This document shows positions 1 through 8,731 of a stretch of DNA of 57,986 nt, in pieces. The notes below the pieces were generated by a model that saw only the letters and a list, made by a program, of their open reading frames with translations, searched no databases and was not told where the DNA came from. Source of the stretch: an uncultured Bacilli bacterium (lineage in GTDB: Bacteria; Bacillota_I; Bacilli_A; RF39; UBA660); assembly GCA_947632325.1 (NCBI GenBank), contig CANROU010000006.1:1-57986 (forward strand). Direction: 5' to 3'. Position 1 is the stretch's first letter; each line of letters begins with the position of its first letter. The translations under genes and the position numbers were made by a program.

Positions 1-504
1 GAATTTGCTAGTTGGTTAAGTCCTACTTTTAAATTATATTTGATTAAAGAATTTGAAAGATTAAAAAAGAATGAAGCATATCAAGAAAAAATTGAATGGC
101 AAGCTAATCGAATTTTAGCCAAAACAAATTATTTAGTACATACAGATGCTATAAAAAATTATATTGTGCCAACCTTAACTGAAAAACAAAAACAATATGT
201 ATATGCAGAAGAGGCTGATGTATTAAATGTTGCATTATTCGGTATGACAGCAAAGGAATGGCGAGAAGTTAATCCACAATTAGCTAAAGAAGGAAGTATT
301 AGAGATTATGCTGATTTAGTACATTTAGTCATATTAAACAATTTAGAAAACTCTAATGCTGAATTTATTAAGTTAGGATTATCACAAAAAGAAAGATTAA
401 TAAGACTTAATGATTCTGCTAGAAATCAAATGGAAATCTTAAAAAATAATAATGGAATAAAAGAATTAGAAAATATTAATAAATACTTAATTGAAACTAA
501 ATGA
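1..504 (+). CDS. KilA-N domain protein, 5' end cut off by the window
   Basis: The reading frame is open from base 1, so the gene starts outside the window; the TTG at 40 is internal. The first residues (EFASWLSPTFKLYLIKEF) match the end of the KilA-N DNA-binding domain found in phage and mobile-element proteins, which typically has FASW.SP.FKLYLI. The remaining 150 or so residues are a helical, charged C-terminal region typical of bacterial KilA-N proteins. About 168 residues are visible. Its function is unknown; DNA binding is inferred from the family. The 254 bases after it contain no gene. KilA-N genes usually travel with mobile elements, but no other phage gene is visible here. Confidence 0.75.
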   Translation, partial: EFASWLSPTFKLYLIKEFERLKKNEAYQEKIEWQANRILAKTNYLVHTDAIKNYIVPTLTEKQKQYVYAEEADVLNVALFGMTAKEWREVNPQLAKEGSIRDYADLVHLVILNNLENSNAEFIKLGLSQKERLIRLNDSARNQMEILKNNNGIKELENINKYLIETK

Positions 505-683
505 ATATTTATCAATTTAGAAACATACTTGCATATGACAATTAATATGTGTGTTTAATGATATTATCTTTTTACTAATACACGAAATTATTACTTGTTT
601 TTGGTAAATATAATTAAGTAACTGATTCACCAATGGAGCATGTTTGTTTATAGAAATTTAACTTAGTATTCAACGTCAATCTG

Positions 684-735
684 TTGACATTTTGCCTTTG
701 ATAAGCTTTATATTAATAATAAAATATGTTATAAT
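684..735 (+). promoter_or_regulatory. Candidate promoters for the UcpA-like gene
   Basis: Two overlapping possibilities lie upstream of the dehydrogenase. One is TTGACA (684-689) with TTTATA 17 bases on. The other is an extended -10, TGTTATAAT (727-735), without a clear -35. I see nothing else in the 505-758 gap. Confidence 0.45.
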
Positions 736-758
736 TAAGGTGTTTAAAGGAGGTCTAT

Positions 759-1547
759 ATGAAATTAGAAAATAAGGTAGCTGTAGTAACTGGTGGAGCA
801 ATGGGTAATGGAAAGGGTATCGTAGAAATATTTTTGAAATATGGTGCTGAGGTTATTATTTTAGATTATTCTAAAAGCTTGGAACAGACAGTTGGTGAAT
901 TTAAAAATCAAGGATATAAGGTATCAGGCTATGAAGTAGATATTAGCAATAAAGAATTATTAAGTGATGTTATTAACAAAATAGCTAGTCAGTATTCGAA
1001 AATAGATGTTTTAGTTAATAATGCTGGTGTTTGTCGGTTAGAAAATTTTGCTGATATGTCTGATGAAATAAGAGATTTTCATTTTAATATTAATATCAAA
1101 GGAACTTGGGATGTTACTAAATTATTATTGCCCTTGTTAAGACAAAGTGGCCATGGTTCAATTGTTAATTTATCAAGTGTAACAGGTCCTATGGTAGCTG
1201 ATAGTGGGGAGGTAGCGTATGCTACAACTAAAGCGGCTTTGTTAGGTTTTACTAAAGCTTTATCTCGTGAAGAAGTGGTTAATAATATTCGTGTTAATGC
1301 TATATTACCTGGATATATTCATACACCAATGGTTGATAATATGGCTATGTTATCTAATAGGGATAATCCTCAATCAGTTATCGATGGTATTGCTTCAGCT
1401 ATTCCAATGAAACGTCTTGGAACTATTCAGGAATTAGGCGAGTTGGCAGCGTTTTTAGCTAGTGAGGAATCTAGTTATATAACTGGCGCTGGCATTGTGA
1501 TTGATGGTGGATCAACTCTTCCTGAAACGTTAACCATGGGCGTATAA
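759..1547 (+). CDS. ucpA: Short-chain dehydrogenase/reductase, UcpA-like
   Basis: This is a 262-residue classical SDR oxidoreductase, soluble and NAD(P)-dependent. It has the cofactor glycine motif TGGAMGNG at residues 11-18, NNAG at 87-90, the catalytic Ser near 140 and the YxxxK pair Tyr154/Lys158. The sequence around VNNAGVCRL, the DMSDE.RDFH stretch and the C-terminal GGSTLPET closely resemble enterobacterial UcpA, whose substrate is unknown. A strong ribosome-binding site (AAAGGAGG) precedes the ATG. It appears monocistronic, lying between a KilA-N gene and an unknown gene. The fold assignment is certain; the substrate is not known. Confidence 0.85.
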   Translation: MKLENKVAVVTGGAMGNGKGIVEIFLKYGAEVIILDYSKSLEQTVGEFKNQGYKVSGYEVDISNKELLSDVINKIASQYSKIDVLVNNAGVCRLENFADMSDEIRDFHFNINIKGTWDVTKLLLPLLRQSGHGSIVNLSSVTGPMVADSGEVAYATTKAALLGFTKALSREEVVNNIRVNAILPGYIHTPMVDNMAMLSNRDNPQSVIDGIASAIPMKRLGTIQELGELAAFLASEESSYITGAGIVIDGGSTLPETLTMGV

Positions 1548-1606
1548 AAGATTATTATTAGATAAATAGCACATAATATAATTAAAATAAAATAGGTGAT
1601 AGTAAT

Positions 1607-2386
1607 ATGGAAGCTAAATTAATTGTGGCCTTAGATCAATATAATAAAATATATAAAACATTGAAGACTATGGATTTATATGAATTAGATTGTTATATGA
1701 CAGAACATTTTACAGATTCTAAAGAAGTGCATAATCATCCGGAATTTGCACCTGTTATAGCTGAGTTTTTAGAGAAAAATAAACAGTATCTTGCTTCATG
1801 TTCTCGTAAAAATAATGGCTCTATTCGGGTAATTTATACTGATAATCAGGGATATGTTAATCAAGTGCGATCTTATTATAAAAAAGATAGTGATAAAGTT
1901 AAAGAAAAGAAATTGAAATCAGGAATTAAAAAAGCACTTTTAAATGATCCCACTTTTTTAAGACAAATATGTAAAAAATATCACCATAGGATACCTGAAC
2001 ATTATCGAAAAGATATATATTATGGTTTAAAGAATAATATTAAATCTCGTTATGAGTTGGGACTAGGACATTGGTTAAGTAGTTTATCGGTGGCAAATGA
2101 TTCATATATTATATTGCGTAGTTTAACTCGGGATATTGAGAAACATCAAGAAGAACAAGAGTTAACGCTTGAGGTAGAAAAAGGTACAGTCAAAGTAGGA
2201 AATAGTAGCATAATGCGTGAGCCATGTGTTCTTCAAAGAACCCCTAAGGCTATAGACTACATGAAGACTCATTATCAAGATATGGATACAGTTTATCAAT
2301 TTTATTCATTAGATGAATTATCAACTACTAGTATTGATAATATTGATATTGAAAAAATGGGCCTTATAGAACAGCGAAAAAAATAA
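1607..2386 (+). CDS. Hypothetical protein, 259 residues
   Basis: I do not recognise this protein. It is soluble, charged and mostly helical, with no signal peptide or membrane segment. It has a lysine-rich middle (residues about 95-145) and an acidic C-terminal third. The start is supported by AGGTGAT upstream of the ATG. It ends 20 bases before the recombinase gene and is probably co-transcribed with it. Nothing in the sequence points to a catalytic function. Confidence 0.6.
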   Translation: MEAKLIVALDQYNKIYKTLKTMDLYELDCYMTEHFTDSKEVHNHPEFAPVIAEFLEKNKQYLASCSRKNNGSIRVIYTDNQGYVNQVRSYYKKDSDKVKEKKLKSGIKKALLNDPTFLRQICKKYHHRIPEHYRKDIYYGLKNNIKSRYELGLGHWLSSLSVANDSYIILRSLTRDIEKHQEEQELTLEVEKGTVKVGNSSIMREPCVLQRTPKAIDYMKTHYQDMDTVYQFYSLDELSTTSIDNIDIEKMGLIEQRKK

Positions 2387-2406
2387 AAACTGGTAAAGGT
2401 GATATA

Positions 2407-3294
2407 ATGGGTGATTTAGACGGATATATAGATTATCTTACTTATCAAAGACATTATTCTAAGTATACTATAAATAATTATAAAGATGATATTATTGATT
2501 TTTTGACATATCTAGAAAATGAAGGACTAAATTATGTAACTTTAGAATATAAAGATATTCGTTTTTATTTAATGTATCTTGCTGATAATAAAAAATTAAA
2601 TAATGCTTCTATTGCGCGTAAAATTAGTTCTTTAAGAGGTTTTTATAAATATTTATTATTGAAAAAGAGAGTATCATATAATGTTTTTTCATTGGTAACT
2701 TTACCTAAAAAGGAAAAAAAATTACCCAGGTATTTTCAGTATAATGAATTAGAAGAGTTGCTTAAGGCGCCTAATAGGGCTACTATTTTAGGTAGTAGAG
2801 ATTATTTGTTGCTAGAAATGTTATATGCGACAGGTTTAAGAGTTAGCGAATTAGTCAATATTAAATTAGAGGATATTAATTACAAACAACAACAAATAAA
2901 ATGTTTGACTAAAGGTAATAAAGAACGTTATGTAACTTATGGTGATTATGCTGCTAGAGCTTTAAATGAATATTTAAATGGTCCTTATAAAAGTTTAAAT
3001 AAAATGAATAGTCCTTATTTGTTTTTAAATAAAAATGGGACTCAATTGACTGACAGGGGAGTACGTTATATATTAGATAAAGTCATAAAAAAGACTTCTT
3101 TACATAAAAATATTTCTCCTCATATGATAAGACACAGTTTTGCCACTCATCTTTTAAATGAAGGATGTGATTTGTTTACGGTACAGCAATTATTAGGTCA
3201 TGCTAGTATTAAAGCAACTCAAATATATACCCATGTTACAACGGATCATCTTAAAGAAGTGTATTATCATAATTTTGATAGGGCTAAAAAATAA
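2407..3294 (+). CDS. XerC/XerD-type tyrosine recombinase
   Basis: The 295-residue protein has the size and layout of XerC/D: an N-terminal SAM-like core-binding domain (about 1-90) and a C-terminal catalytic domain. The catalytic residues are all present: Arg145 (TGLRVSE), Lys169 (TKGNKE), His239/Arg242 (HMIRHSFATHLL), His265 (GHAS) and nucleophile Tyr274 (IYTHV). Such enzymes resolve chromosome dimers at dif or integrate mobile DNA. Its place at the head of the comN-relA-dtd run suggests a resident chromosomal copy, not a phage integrase. XerC, XerD or XerS identity cannot be fixed from this window. Confidence 0.9.
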   Translation: MGDLDGYIDYLTYQRHYSKYTINNYKDDIIDFLTYLENEGLNYVTLEYKDIRFYLMYLADNKKLNNASIARKISSLRGFYKYLLLKKRVSYNVFSLVTLPKKEKKLPRYFQYNELEELLKAPNRATILGSRDYLLLEMLYATGLRVSELVNIKLEDINYKQQQIKCLTKGNKERYVTYGDYAARALNEYLNGPYKSLNKMNSPYLFLNKNGTQLTDRGVRYILDKVIKKTSLHKNISPHMIRHSFATHLLNEGCDLFTVQQLLGHASIKATQIYTHVTTDHLKEVYYHNFDRAKK

Positions 3295-3313
3295 AAGGTA
3301 GGGAGGCTAAAAT

Positions 3314-3592
3314 ATGGATGATATTACTTTTACCACACAGGAAGAACTTTATCAAAGAGTTAGACCAGCGTTAAAAGCCAAAAAAAATGAAATGTATCGT
3401 TTGGGATATACATATATAAAAGAAGAGGATATTTGGAATTATCTAAAACAAAACAAATGGAGTAAAACTAAAAATTTAATGTTGATTGATATAGTACAAG
3501 ATATTTTGCATGCAAACAATAAAAATATTGATAATTATGTTAAAGATATGTTAAATAATCAAGAGAGAATAGTTGATTATGCTGAACAATAG
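3314..3592 (+). CDS. comN: ComN-like post-transcriptional regulator
   Basis: This is a 92-residue protein. The pattern LGYTYIKEEDIWNYLKQNKW followed by a short helix (VQDILH) matches the Bacillus ComN/YrzD family. In B. subtilis ComN acts post-transcriptionally on comE mRNA and localises with DivIVA at division sites. It lies directly upstream of relA; comN is in the same general neighbourhood in Bacillus. The RBS is GGGAGG. The family call rests on the N-terminal half; the role here is inferred. Confidence 0.75.
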   Translation: MDDITFTTQEELYQRVRPALKAKKNEMYRLGYTYIKEEDIWNYLKQNKWSKTKNLMLIDIVQDILHANNKNIDNYVKDMLNNQERIVDYAEQ

Positions 3593-3615
3593 ATATTCAT
3601 GGGGAGGAAAACAAG

Positions 3616-5754
3616 ATGGGACGAAAACTAGTGAATTTTGATGATTTATTAAATAAAGTAAAACAATATATTGATGATGAAAATGATTTATTAGAAATTA
3701 AAGAAGCCTTTGAATATGCTTTGGAAAAACATAAAGGACAATATCGTAAAACTAAAGATCCTTATATTACCCATCCATTGCAGGTGGCTATGATACTTAC
3801 CGATATTGAAGCTGATAAACAAAGTATTATGGCAGCCTTGTTACATGATGTTGTTACTCATACTGATACTACTATTAATGATATTGAAAAACAATTTGGC
3901 CAAGAGGTAAGTCAATTAGTGGATGGTGTTACCCAATTAGGACGGATTAATTTTTCAACTGAAAATGAATATTTAATTGAATATTATAAAAAGATAGTTG
4001 TAGGTATGAGCAAAGATGTTAGGGTAATCATCATTAAGCTAGCTGATCGCTTGCATAATATGCGAACTTTATTTTGCTTACCAGTTCATAAACAAAAAGA
4101 AAAGGCTAAAGAAACTTTAGAAATTTTAGCGCCTATTGCGCATCATTTAGGTATTCATAAATTAAAAAGTGAATTAGAAGATTTATCTTTACGTTATTTA
4201 AAACCAGAGGTTTTTTACGATATCGCTGAAAAATTAAATACTACTAGAGTGGCTAGGGAACATACTGTCGAAAAGATGCAAGAGGAAGTAACAAAGCTAA
4301 TTAGTGATCATAACATTTCTCACAAGATTAAAGGAAGAGCTAAAAGTATTTATAGTATTTACCATAAACTAGAAAATGGTCGTAAGTTTAGTGACATCTA
4401 CGATTTACTAGCGCTACGTATTCTAGTGGGTAGTGAACAAGAATGTTATTTAGTTTTAGGACTTATTCATTCTAAATTTAAGCCGGTTCCTAAACGATTT
4501 AAAGATTATATTGCTATGCCGAAACCTAATGGTTATCGTTCATTACATACAACTGTATTTGGCTTAGATGATGAATTGTTTGAAATTCAAATTAGAACAT
4601 ATGAAATGGATGAAATGGCAGAAAATGGTGTAGCTAGTCATTGGGCTTATAAAGAAAAGAAAAATATGACCAATTCATCTCAAAATGCTACAGATAAAAA
4701 ACTACAAATTTTCAAAACTATTATGGAACTTTCTGAAGATAAGATGAGTAATGAAGATTTTGTAAGTAGTGTTCAAGATGAAATATTAAATAATAATATT
4801 TATGTTTTTACGCCTAAAGGTGATATTATAGAATTACCAAATGGCTCTACACCTATTGATTTTGCCTACCGGGTACACACCAAAGTTGGTGAAAAAATGG
4901 TTGGTGCCATTGTTAATAATAGTATTGTACCATTAAGTTATAAACTAAAAAATAATGATATTGTTAAAATTAATATTAATAATAATAGTAAAGGACCTTC
5001 TAAGGAATGGCTTAATATAGCTGGTTGTACTCAAACGAAAAATAAAATTAAGAGTTTCTTTGCTAAAAGTGAAAAAGAAAGATATATTGAAGAAGGTAAA
5101 AATAATTTAGAAAAGCAATTACGTAAACAAAAATTATCTATAACTAATTTTTATGCTGAAAATAATTTGGAAAAAATATATCGAGAATTAAAAATTAAGC
5201 AACTTGATGATTTATATTTTCTTTTAGGAAATGGTAAGATAAATGTTAATAGTGTAATTCAAATAATTTATCCTAAAGATGAAACGAAAACCAAAAAAAT
5301 AACAGTTAATTATGCTATGGATGCTGATGTTATAGTAGATGGTATTGATAAAGTAAAAGTTAATTTGGCTAGTTGTTGTAATCCCTTACCGCAGGATGAG
5401 ATTGTAGGCTATATTACTAAAAATAATGGTATATCTGTTCATCGTAGTATTTGTCATAATGTTGCTATGATGGATAATAGGTATGTTAGTGTTCATTGGA
5501 ATGAAAATACAAATAAAAAATATTTTACGTCAATAATTATTTATACAGACACCTTAGAAAATCATTTGGCAGATATTGTCCAAAAACTTAGTGCTTTTAA
5601 TGTGGGAATTGATAATGTTAAAACACTTAATAAAGATACAGCTTTAGTGTATGAAGTTAGTTTATATGTACTTAATAGTCAAAAAGTTAATCAAATTATT
5701 AGTGAATTAAGTAAAATATCATATATTATTAAGGTCGAAAGAGTGATACAATGA
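3616..5754 (+). CDS. relA: RelA/SpoT-type (p)ppGpp synthetase with altered hydrolase motif
   Basis: This 712-residue long Rel protein makes the alarmone (p)ppGpp. It has an N-terminal HD domain (about 30-150), a synthetase domain (about 235-350), TGS (about 394-435) and a C-terminal ACT domain (about 640-712). The synthetase residues are intact: Arg241, Lys243, Asp263, Tyr307 or 308 and Glu323, plus the RFKD motif (294-297). In the HD domain His53, His77, Asp78, Asp144 and Asn148 are kept. The usual HDxxED motif reads HDVVTH, so Glu81 is Thr and Asp82 is His. Those two residues are essential for hydrolysis in the streptococcal enzyme, so hydrolase activity is doubtful. The gene overlaps dtd by four bases. 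Confidence 0.95.
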   Translation: MGRKLVNFDDLLNKVKQYIDDENDLLEIKEAFEYALEKHKGQYRKTKDPYITHPLQVAMILTDIEADKQSIMAALLHDVVTHTDTTINDIEKQFGQEVSQLVDGVTQLGRINFSTENEYLIEYYKKIVVGMSKDVRVIIIKLADRLHNMRTLFCLPVHKQKEKAKETLEILAPIAHHLGIHKLKSELEDLSLRYLKPEVFYDIAEKLNTTRVAREHTVEKMQEEVTKLISDHNISHKIKGRAKSIYSIYHKLENGRKFSDIYDLLALRILVGSEQECYLVLGLIHSKFKPVPKRFKDYIAMPKPNGYRSLHTTVFGLDDELFEIQIRTYEMDEMAENGVASHWAYKEKKNMTNSSQNATDKKLQIFKTIMELSEDKMSNEDFVSSVQDEILNNNIYVFTPKGDIIELPNGSTPIDFAYRVHTKVGEKMVGAIVNNSIVPLSYKLKNNDIVKININNNSKGPSKEWLNIAGCTQTKNKIKSFFAKSEKERYIEEGKNNLEKQLRKQKLSITNFYAENNLEKIYRELKIKQLDDLYFLLGNGKINVNSVIQIIYPKDETKTKKITVNYAMDADVIVDGIDKVKVNLASCCNPLPQDEIVGYITKNNGISVHRSICHNVAMMDNRYVSVHWNENTNKKYFTSIIIYTDTLENHLADIVQKLSAFNVGIDNVKTLNKDTALVYEVSLYVLNSQKVNQIISELSKISYIIKVERVIQ

Positions 5755-6185
5755 AAGTGGTAGTACAAAAATGTAGGGATGCTAAGGTATGTTGTGATGG
5801 CCAAATATATGGTCAAATAAAATTCGGTTTATTGCTGTTAGTAGCTTTTACGCAGGGTGATACTTTAAATAATATTAAATGGATGGCTCATAAAATTGCT
5901 CATTTACGAATTTTTAATGATGAAAAAGGAATTATGAATCTGTCTGTTATAGACAAAAAAGGTAGTATTTTATCGGTTTCACAATTTACTTTATATGCCG
6001 ATGCTACCCAAGGCAATAGACCAAGTTATTTTAAAGCTTTGACTAGAGAACAAGCAGAACCATTATATGAAATATTTAATAAAGAACTAACTAAATATGT
6101 TCCTGTTGAAAAAGGTAATTATGGAGAAGATATGGAAGTATCCTTTACTAATTTGGGACCTACAACAATATTATTAGAGAGGTGA
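5751..6185 (+). CDS. dtd: D-aminoacyl-tRNA deacylase
   Basis: This 144-residue enzyme of full family length removes D-amino acids mischarged on tRNA. The SVSQFTLYAD motif (about residues 77-86) and a C-terminal NLGPTT motif (the usual form is N.GPVT) form the cross-dimer active site. It starts inside the relA stop (ATGA overlap), so the two are translationally coupled, as in Bacillus. The product is a cytoplasmic homodimer by family knowledge. Confidence 0.93.
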   Translation: MKVVVQKCRDAKVCCDGQIYGQIKFGLLLLVAFTQGDTLNNIKWMAHKIAHLRIFNDEKGIMNLSVIDKKGSILSVSQFTLYADATQGNRPSYFKALTREQAEPLYEIFNKELTKYVPVEKGNYGEDMEVSFTNLGPTTILLER

Positions 6186-6189
6186 GAGT

Positions 6190-7260
6190 ATGTTTAAAGA
6201 TAAATTAAATTATCGTCTTATAAATATTTTAATTTTAATATTAGTACTTTATATTAGTGTATCAACTGTTGGTGTTTGGGGTGGAATAGTAGGCCGCTTT
6301 ATAGGAATAATTTTTCCTTTTATATTGGCTTTTGCTATTGCTTATGCGTTATACCCCTTTGTTCGTTTTTTACAGAAGAAAGGAGTAAGAAAGCAACTGG
6401 CTATTTTATTAGTAGTGGTCACTATATTATTGTTATTGGTAGCTATTTTGTCTATTACCTTTCCATTGATTTATGATCAATTGATCCTTTTTTCTAAAAT
6501 GCTTATTGAATTTATTCAAGATATTTCTAGTAAATTTGATATTAATCTAGGTAATTTTGAAGTAATTGTGTCCAATACCCTTAATAATACTATCCAAGGT
6601 TTAGGTAAAGTAGTGTCTGATGGTACTATTGATATTTTAGGAAAATCCATAAATATTTTAACGCAGACTATTATTACAATTATTGTCTCAATTTATTTTT
6701 TAGCAGACATGGAACAAATCAGAGCTACTATAAAATCCTTTTTTACCCAAAAAGGTCGTAAAAAGAAAACTTTTGCTTATATAAAATGTTTGGATAATGA
6801 GATAGGTCATTATCTTCAAGGATTAGTATTGTTTATGGTTATTCAATTGATTGAATATAGTTTGGTTTTTCGACTAGTGGGACATCCAAACTGGTTAGTT
6901 TTAGGAATACTTGCTTGTATTACGACGGTTATTCCTTATTTTGGAGGTTTAATTACTAATATTATTGCTGTCATTACAGCCAGTGTAGTATCAACTCCAG
7001 TATTTATTGGGACATTAATTATTTGTCTTATTTTTCCTCAAATTGATGGATATATCATATCTCCTAAAATTTATGGAAAAACTAATAATATAAATCCTTT
7101 ATGGACCATTTTTGCGGTGATGATTGGTGGCTCTATTGGTGGCGTTACAGGAATTATTATAGCTTTACCATTGTTTATTTTAATTAACTGCACTTATAAT
7201 TTTTATAAACAAGATATTAAAGAGGGAATAGATAAAGTTAAAAAAACGATTGATGAATAG
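6190..7260 (+). CDS. AI-2E family transporter (YdbI/PerM-like permease)
   Basis: The 356-residue integral membrane protein has about seven to eight hydrophobic segments. Two pairs lie before residue 90, a soluble loop spans about 95-150, and the rest are C-terminal. The GGLITNIIAVI and P.IYGKTNNINPLWTIFAVMIGG stretches are typical of the AI-2E/UPF0118 family. Members are linked to autoinducer-2 export or sodium/proton antiport; the substrate cannot be read from sequence. It follows dtd by four bases with a GAGAGGTG ribosome-binding site. A terminator directly follows, making it the last gene of the relA operon. Confidence 0.85.
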   Translation: MFKDKLNYRLINILILILVLYISVSTVGVWGGIVGRFIGIIFPFILAFAIAYALYPFVRFLQKKGVRKQLAILLVVVTILLLLVAILSITFPLIYDQLILFSKMLIEFIQDISSKFDINLGNFEVIVSNTLNNTIQGLGKVVSDGTIDILGKSINILTQTIITIIVSIYFLADMEQIRATIKSFFTQKGRKKKTFAYIKCLDNEIGHYLQGLVLFMVIQLIEYSLVFRLVGHPNWLVLGILACITTVIPYFGGLITNIIAVITASVVSTPVFIGTLIICLIFPQIDGYIISPKIYGKTNNINPLWTIFAVMIGGSIGGVTGIIIALPLFILINCTYNFYKQDIKEGIDKVKKTIDE

Positions 7261-7280
7261 AGAAGAAATTCTCTTTTTTT
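7259..7280 (+). terminator. Intrinsic terminator after the permease gene
   Basis: The stem AGAGAA/TTCTCT has a GAAA loop and is followed by seven T. It starts at the stop codon of the permease. Confidence 0.8.
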
Positions 7281-7292
7281 ATTAGGCTTTAA

Positions 7293-7321
7293 TTGCATTT
7301 TATGTCATAATATAGTAAAAT
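7293..7321 (+). promoter_or_regulatory. Promoter for hisS
   Basis: TTGCAT and TAAAAT are separated by 17 bases. The leader to the hisS start is only about 25 bases, too short for a T-box. Confidence 0.65.
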
Positions 7322-7353
7322 GAGAATAGAAAAAAACGGTGAGGGTGTTATTT

Positions 7354-8670
7354 ATGATATTGAAAGCAAAAGGATGTCAGGATATTTATGGAAAGAAAGC
7401 TAAAGTATGGCAATATGTTAATCAGATTATTGATATGGTGATGGAAGAATATCATTATGATTATATTAGGACGCCTATTTTTGAAGCAAGTGATTTATTT
7501 CATAGAGGTATTGGAGAAAGTAGTGATATTGTATCTAAAGAGACCTATGATTTTAAGGATAGAGGTAATCGTTTATTGACTCTTCGACCTGAAGGTACCG
7601 CCGGTATTGTACGTAGTTATATTGAAAATAAGATGTATGCTGAACCAACTCAACCTCTTAAAGTTTATTATAATGGTACTATGTATCGTTATGAAAGATC
7701 TCAAGCGGGTCGTTATAGAGAGTTCACACAGTTTGGAATAGAAGTTTTAGGAACGAGTGATCCCATGGCTGATGCTGAAGTTATTTCTTTAGCTGTATAT
7801 ATTTATCGTTTGCTTGGTTTAAAAGAAATTAAGGTTAATATTAATTCATTGGGTGATAAAAATTCTAGAGATAATTATCGTCAAGCGTTGATTGATTATT
7901 TTAAACCTCAAATTAAACATTTATGTGAAGATTGTCAAAGACGGTTGGAAAAAAATCCACTTCGTATTTTAGATTGTAAAATAGATGCAGGTAATGAAAT
8001 ATTAAAAAATGCTCCTAAAACCATAGATTATCTTAATGAAGAGAGTAGACAACATTTTAAGAAAGTACAGGAATATTTAGATATTTTAGAAATTCCATAT
8101 GAGGTTAATCCAAACATTGTTAGAGGACTTGATTATTATAATCATACAGTTTTTGAAATAGAGGCTAAAGTAGAAGGCTTTGGTAGTCAAAATGTTATTG
8201 GCGCTGGTGGTAGATATGATGGCTTAGTTGAAGAATTGGGTGGACCGAAGACTTCTTGTGTTGGTTTTGCTTCGGGGCTTGAACGGCTTATTTTAGCTCT
8301 TGAAAAGGAAAATATTGAACTACCTATTGAAGATGATGTAGAAGTGTTTGTAATGTATGTTAATGATGAAGAGAAAAAACAAGCTGTATACTTGACTCAA
8401 GAATTACGTCAAGCTGGTTTTTGTTGTGAAACAGAATATACAAGTAGAACTTTAAAAGGTCAGTTGAAGCAAGCTGATAGATTAAATAGTAAGTATCTTG
8501 TGTTTTTAAACAGTGCTGATTTAGCTAATAAGTTAGTTACTGTTAAAGATAATAATACTAAGGATGAAGAAAAAGTAGCTGTCGCTGATTTAATTTCATA
8601 TTTAAGCAATAAAATGATTGGGCCTCATGATGATTGTTGTGGTGGACATGGCGATTGTCACTGTAAATAA
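7354..8670 (+). CDS. hisS: Histidyl-tRNA synthetase with Cys/His-rich tail
   Basis: This is a 438-residue class II synthetase that charges tRNA-His. Motif 2 (MYRYERSQAGRYREFTQFG), the histidine-binding RGLDYYNHTVFE and the GAGGRYDGL loop are all present, followed by the anticodon-binding domain (about 330-420). The ATG at 7354 is preferred over the in-frame GTG at 7339 because the GTG lies inside the ribosome-binding site GGTGAGGG. The protein ends in an unusual tail (residues 423-438, GPHDDCCGGHGDCHCK) with four Cys and three His. Bacillus orders relA-dtd-hisS-aspS the same way; here a permease is inserted. Confidence 0.95.
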   Translation: MILKAKGCQDIYGKKAKVWQYVNQIIDMVMEEYHYDYIRTPIFEASDLFHRGIGESSDIVSKETYDFKDRGNRLLTLRPEGTAGIVRSYIENKMYAEPTQPLKVYYNGTMYRYERSQAGRYREFTQFGIEVLGTSDPMADAEVISLAVYIYRLLGLKEIKVNINSLGDKNSRDNYRQALIDYFKPQIKHLCEDCQRRLEKNPLRILDCKIDAGNEILKNAPKTIDYLNEESRQHFKKVQEYLDILEIPYEVNPNIVRGLDYYNHTVFEIEAKVEGFGSQNVIGAGGRYDGLVEELGGPKTSCVGFASGLERLILALEKENIELPIEDDVEVFVMYVNDEEKKQAVYLTQELRQAGFCCETEYTSRTLKGQLKQADRLNSKYLVFLNSADLANKLVTVKDNNTKDEEKVAVADLISYLSNKMIGPHDDCCGGHGDCHCK

Positions 8671-8731
8671 TTATATTAATGTCAAAATAAATAGCGATAT
8701 AATGATGATAAATTATAGTAAGGAGTAATAA

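Noticed and set aside
7322-7353. T-box riboswitch before hisS
   Set aside because: The leader after the promoter is only about 25 bases; the gaps before aspS and proS are also too short and lack the T-box sequence.
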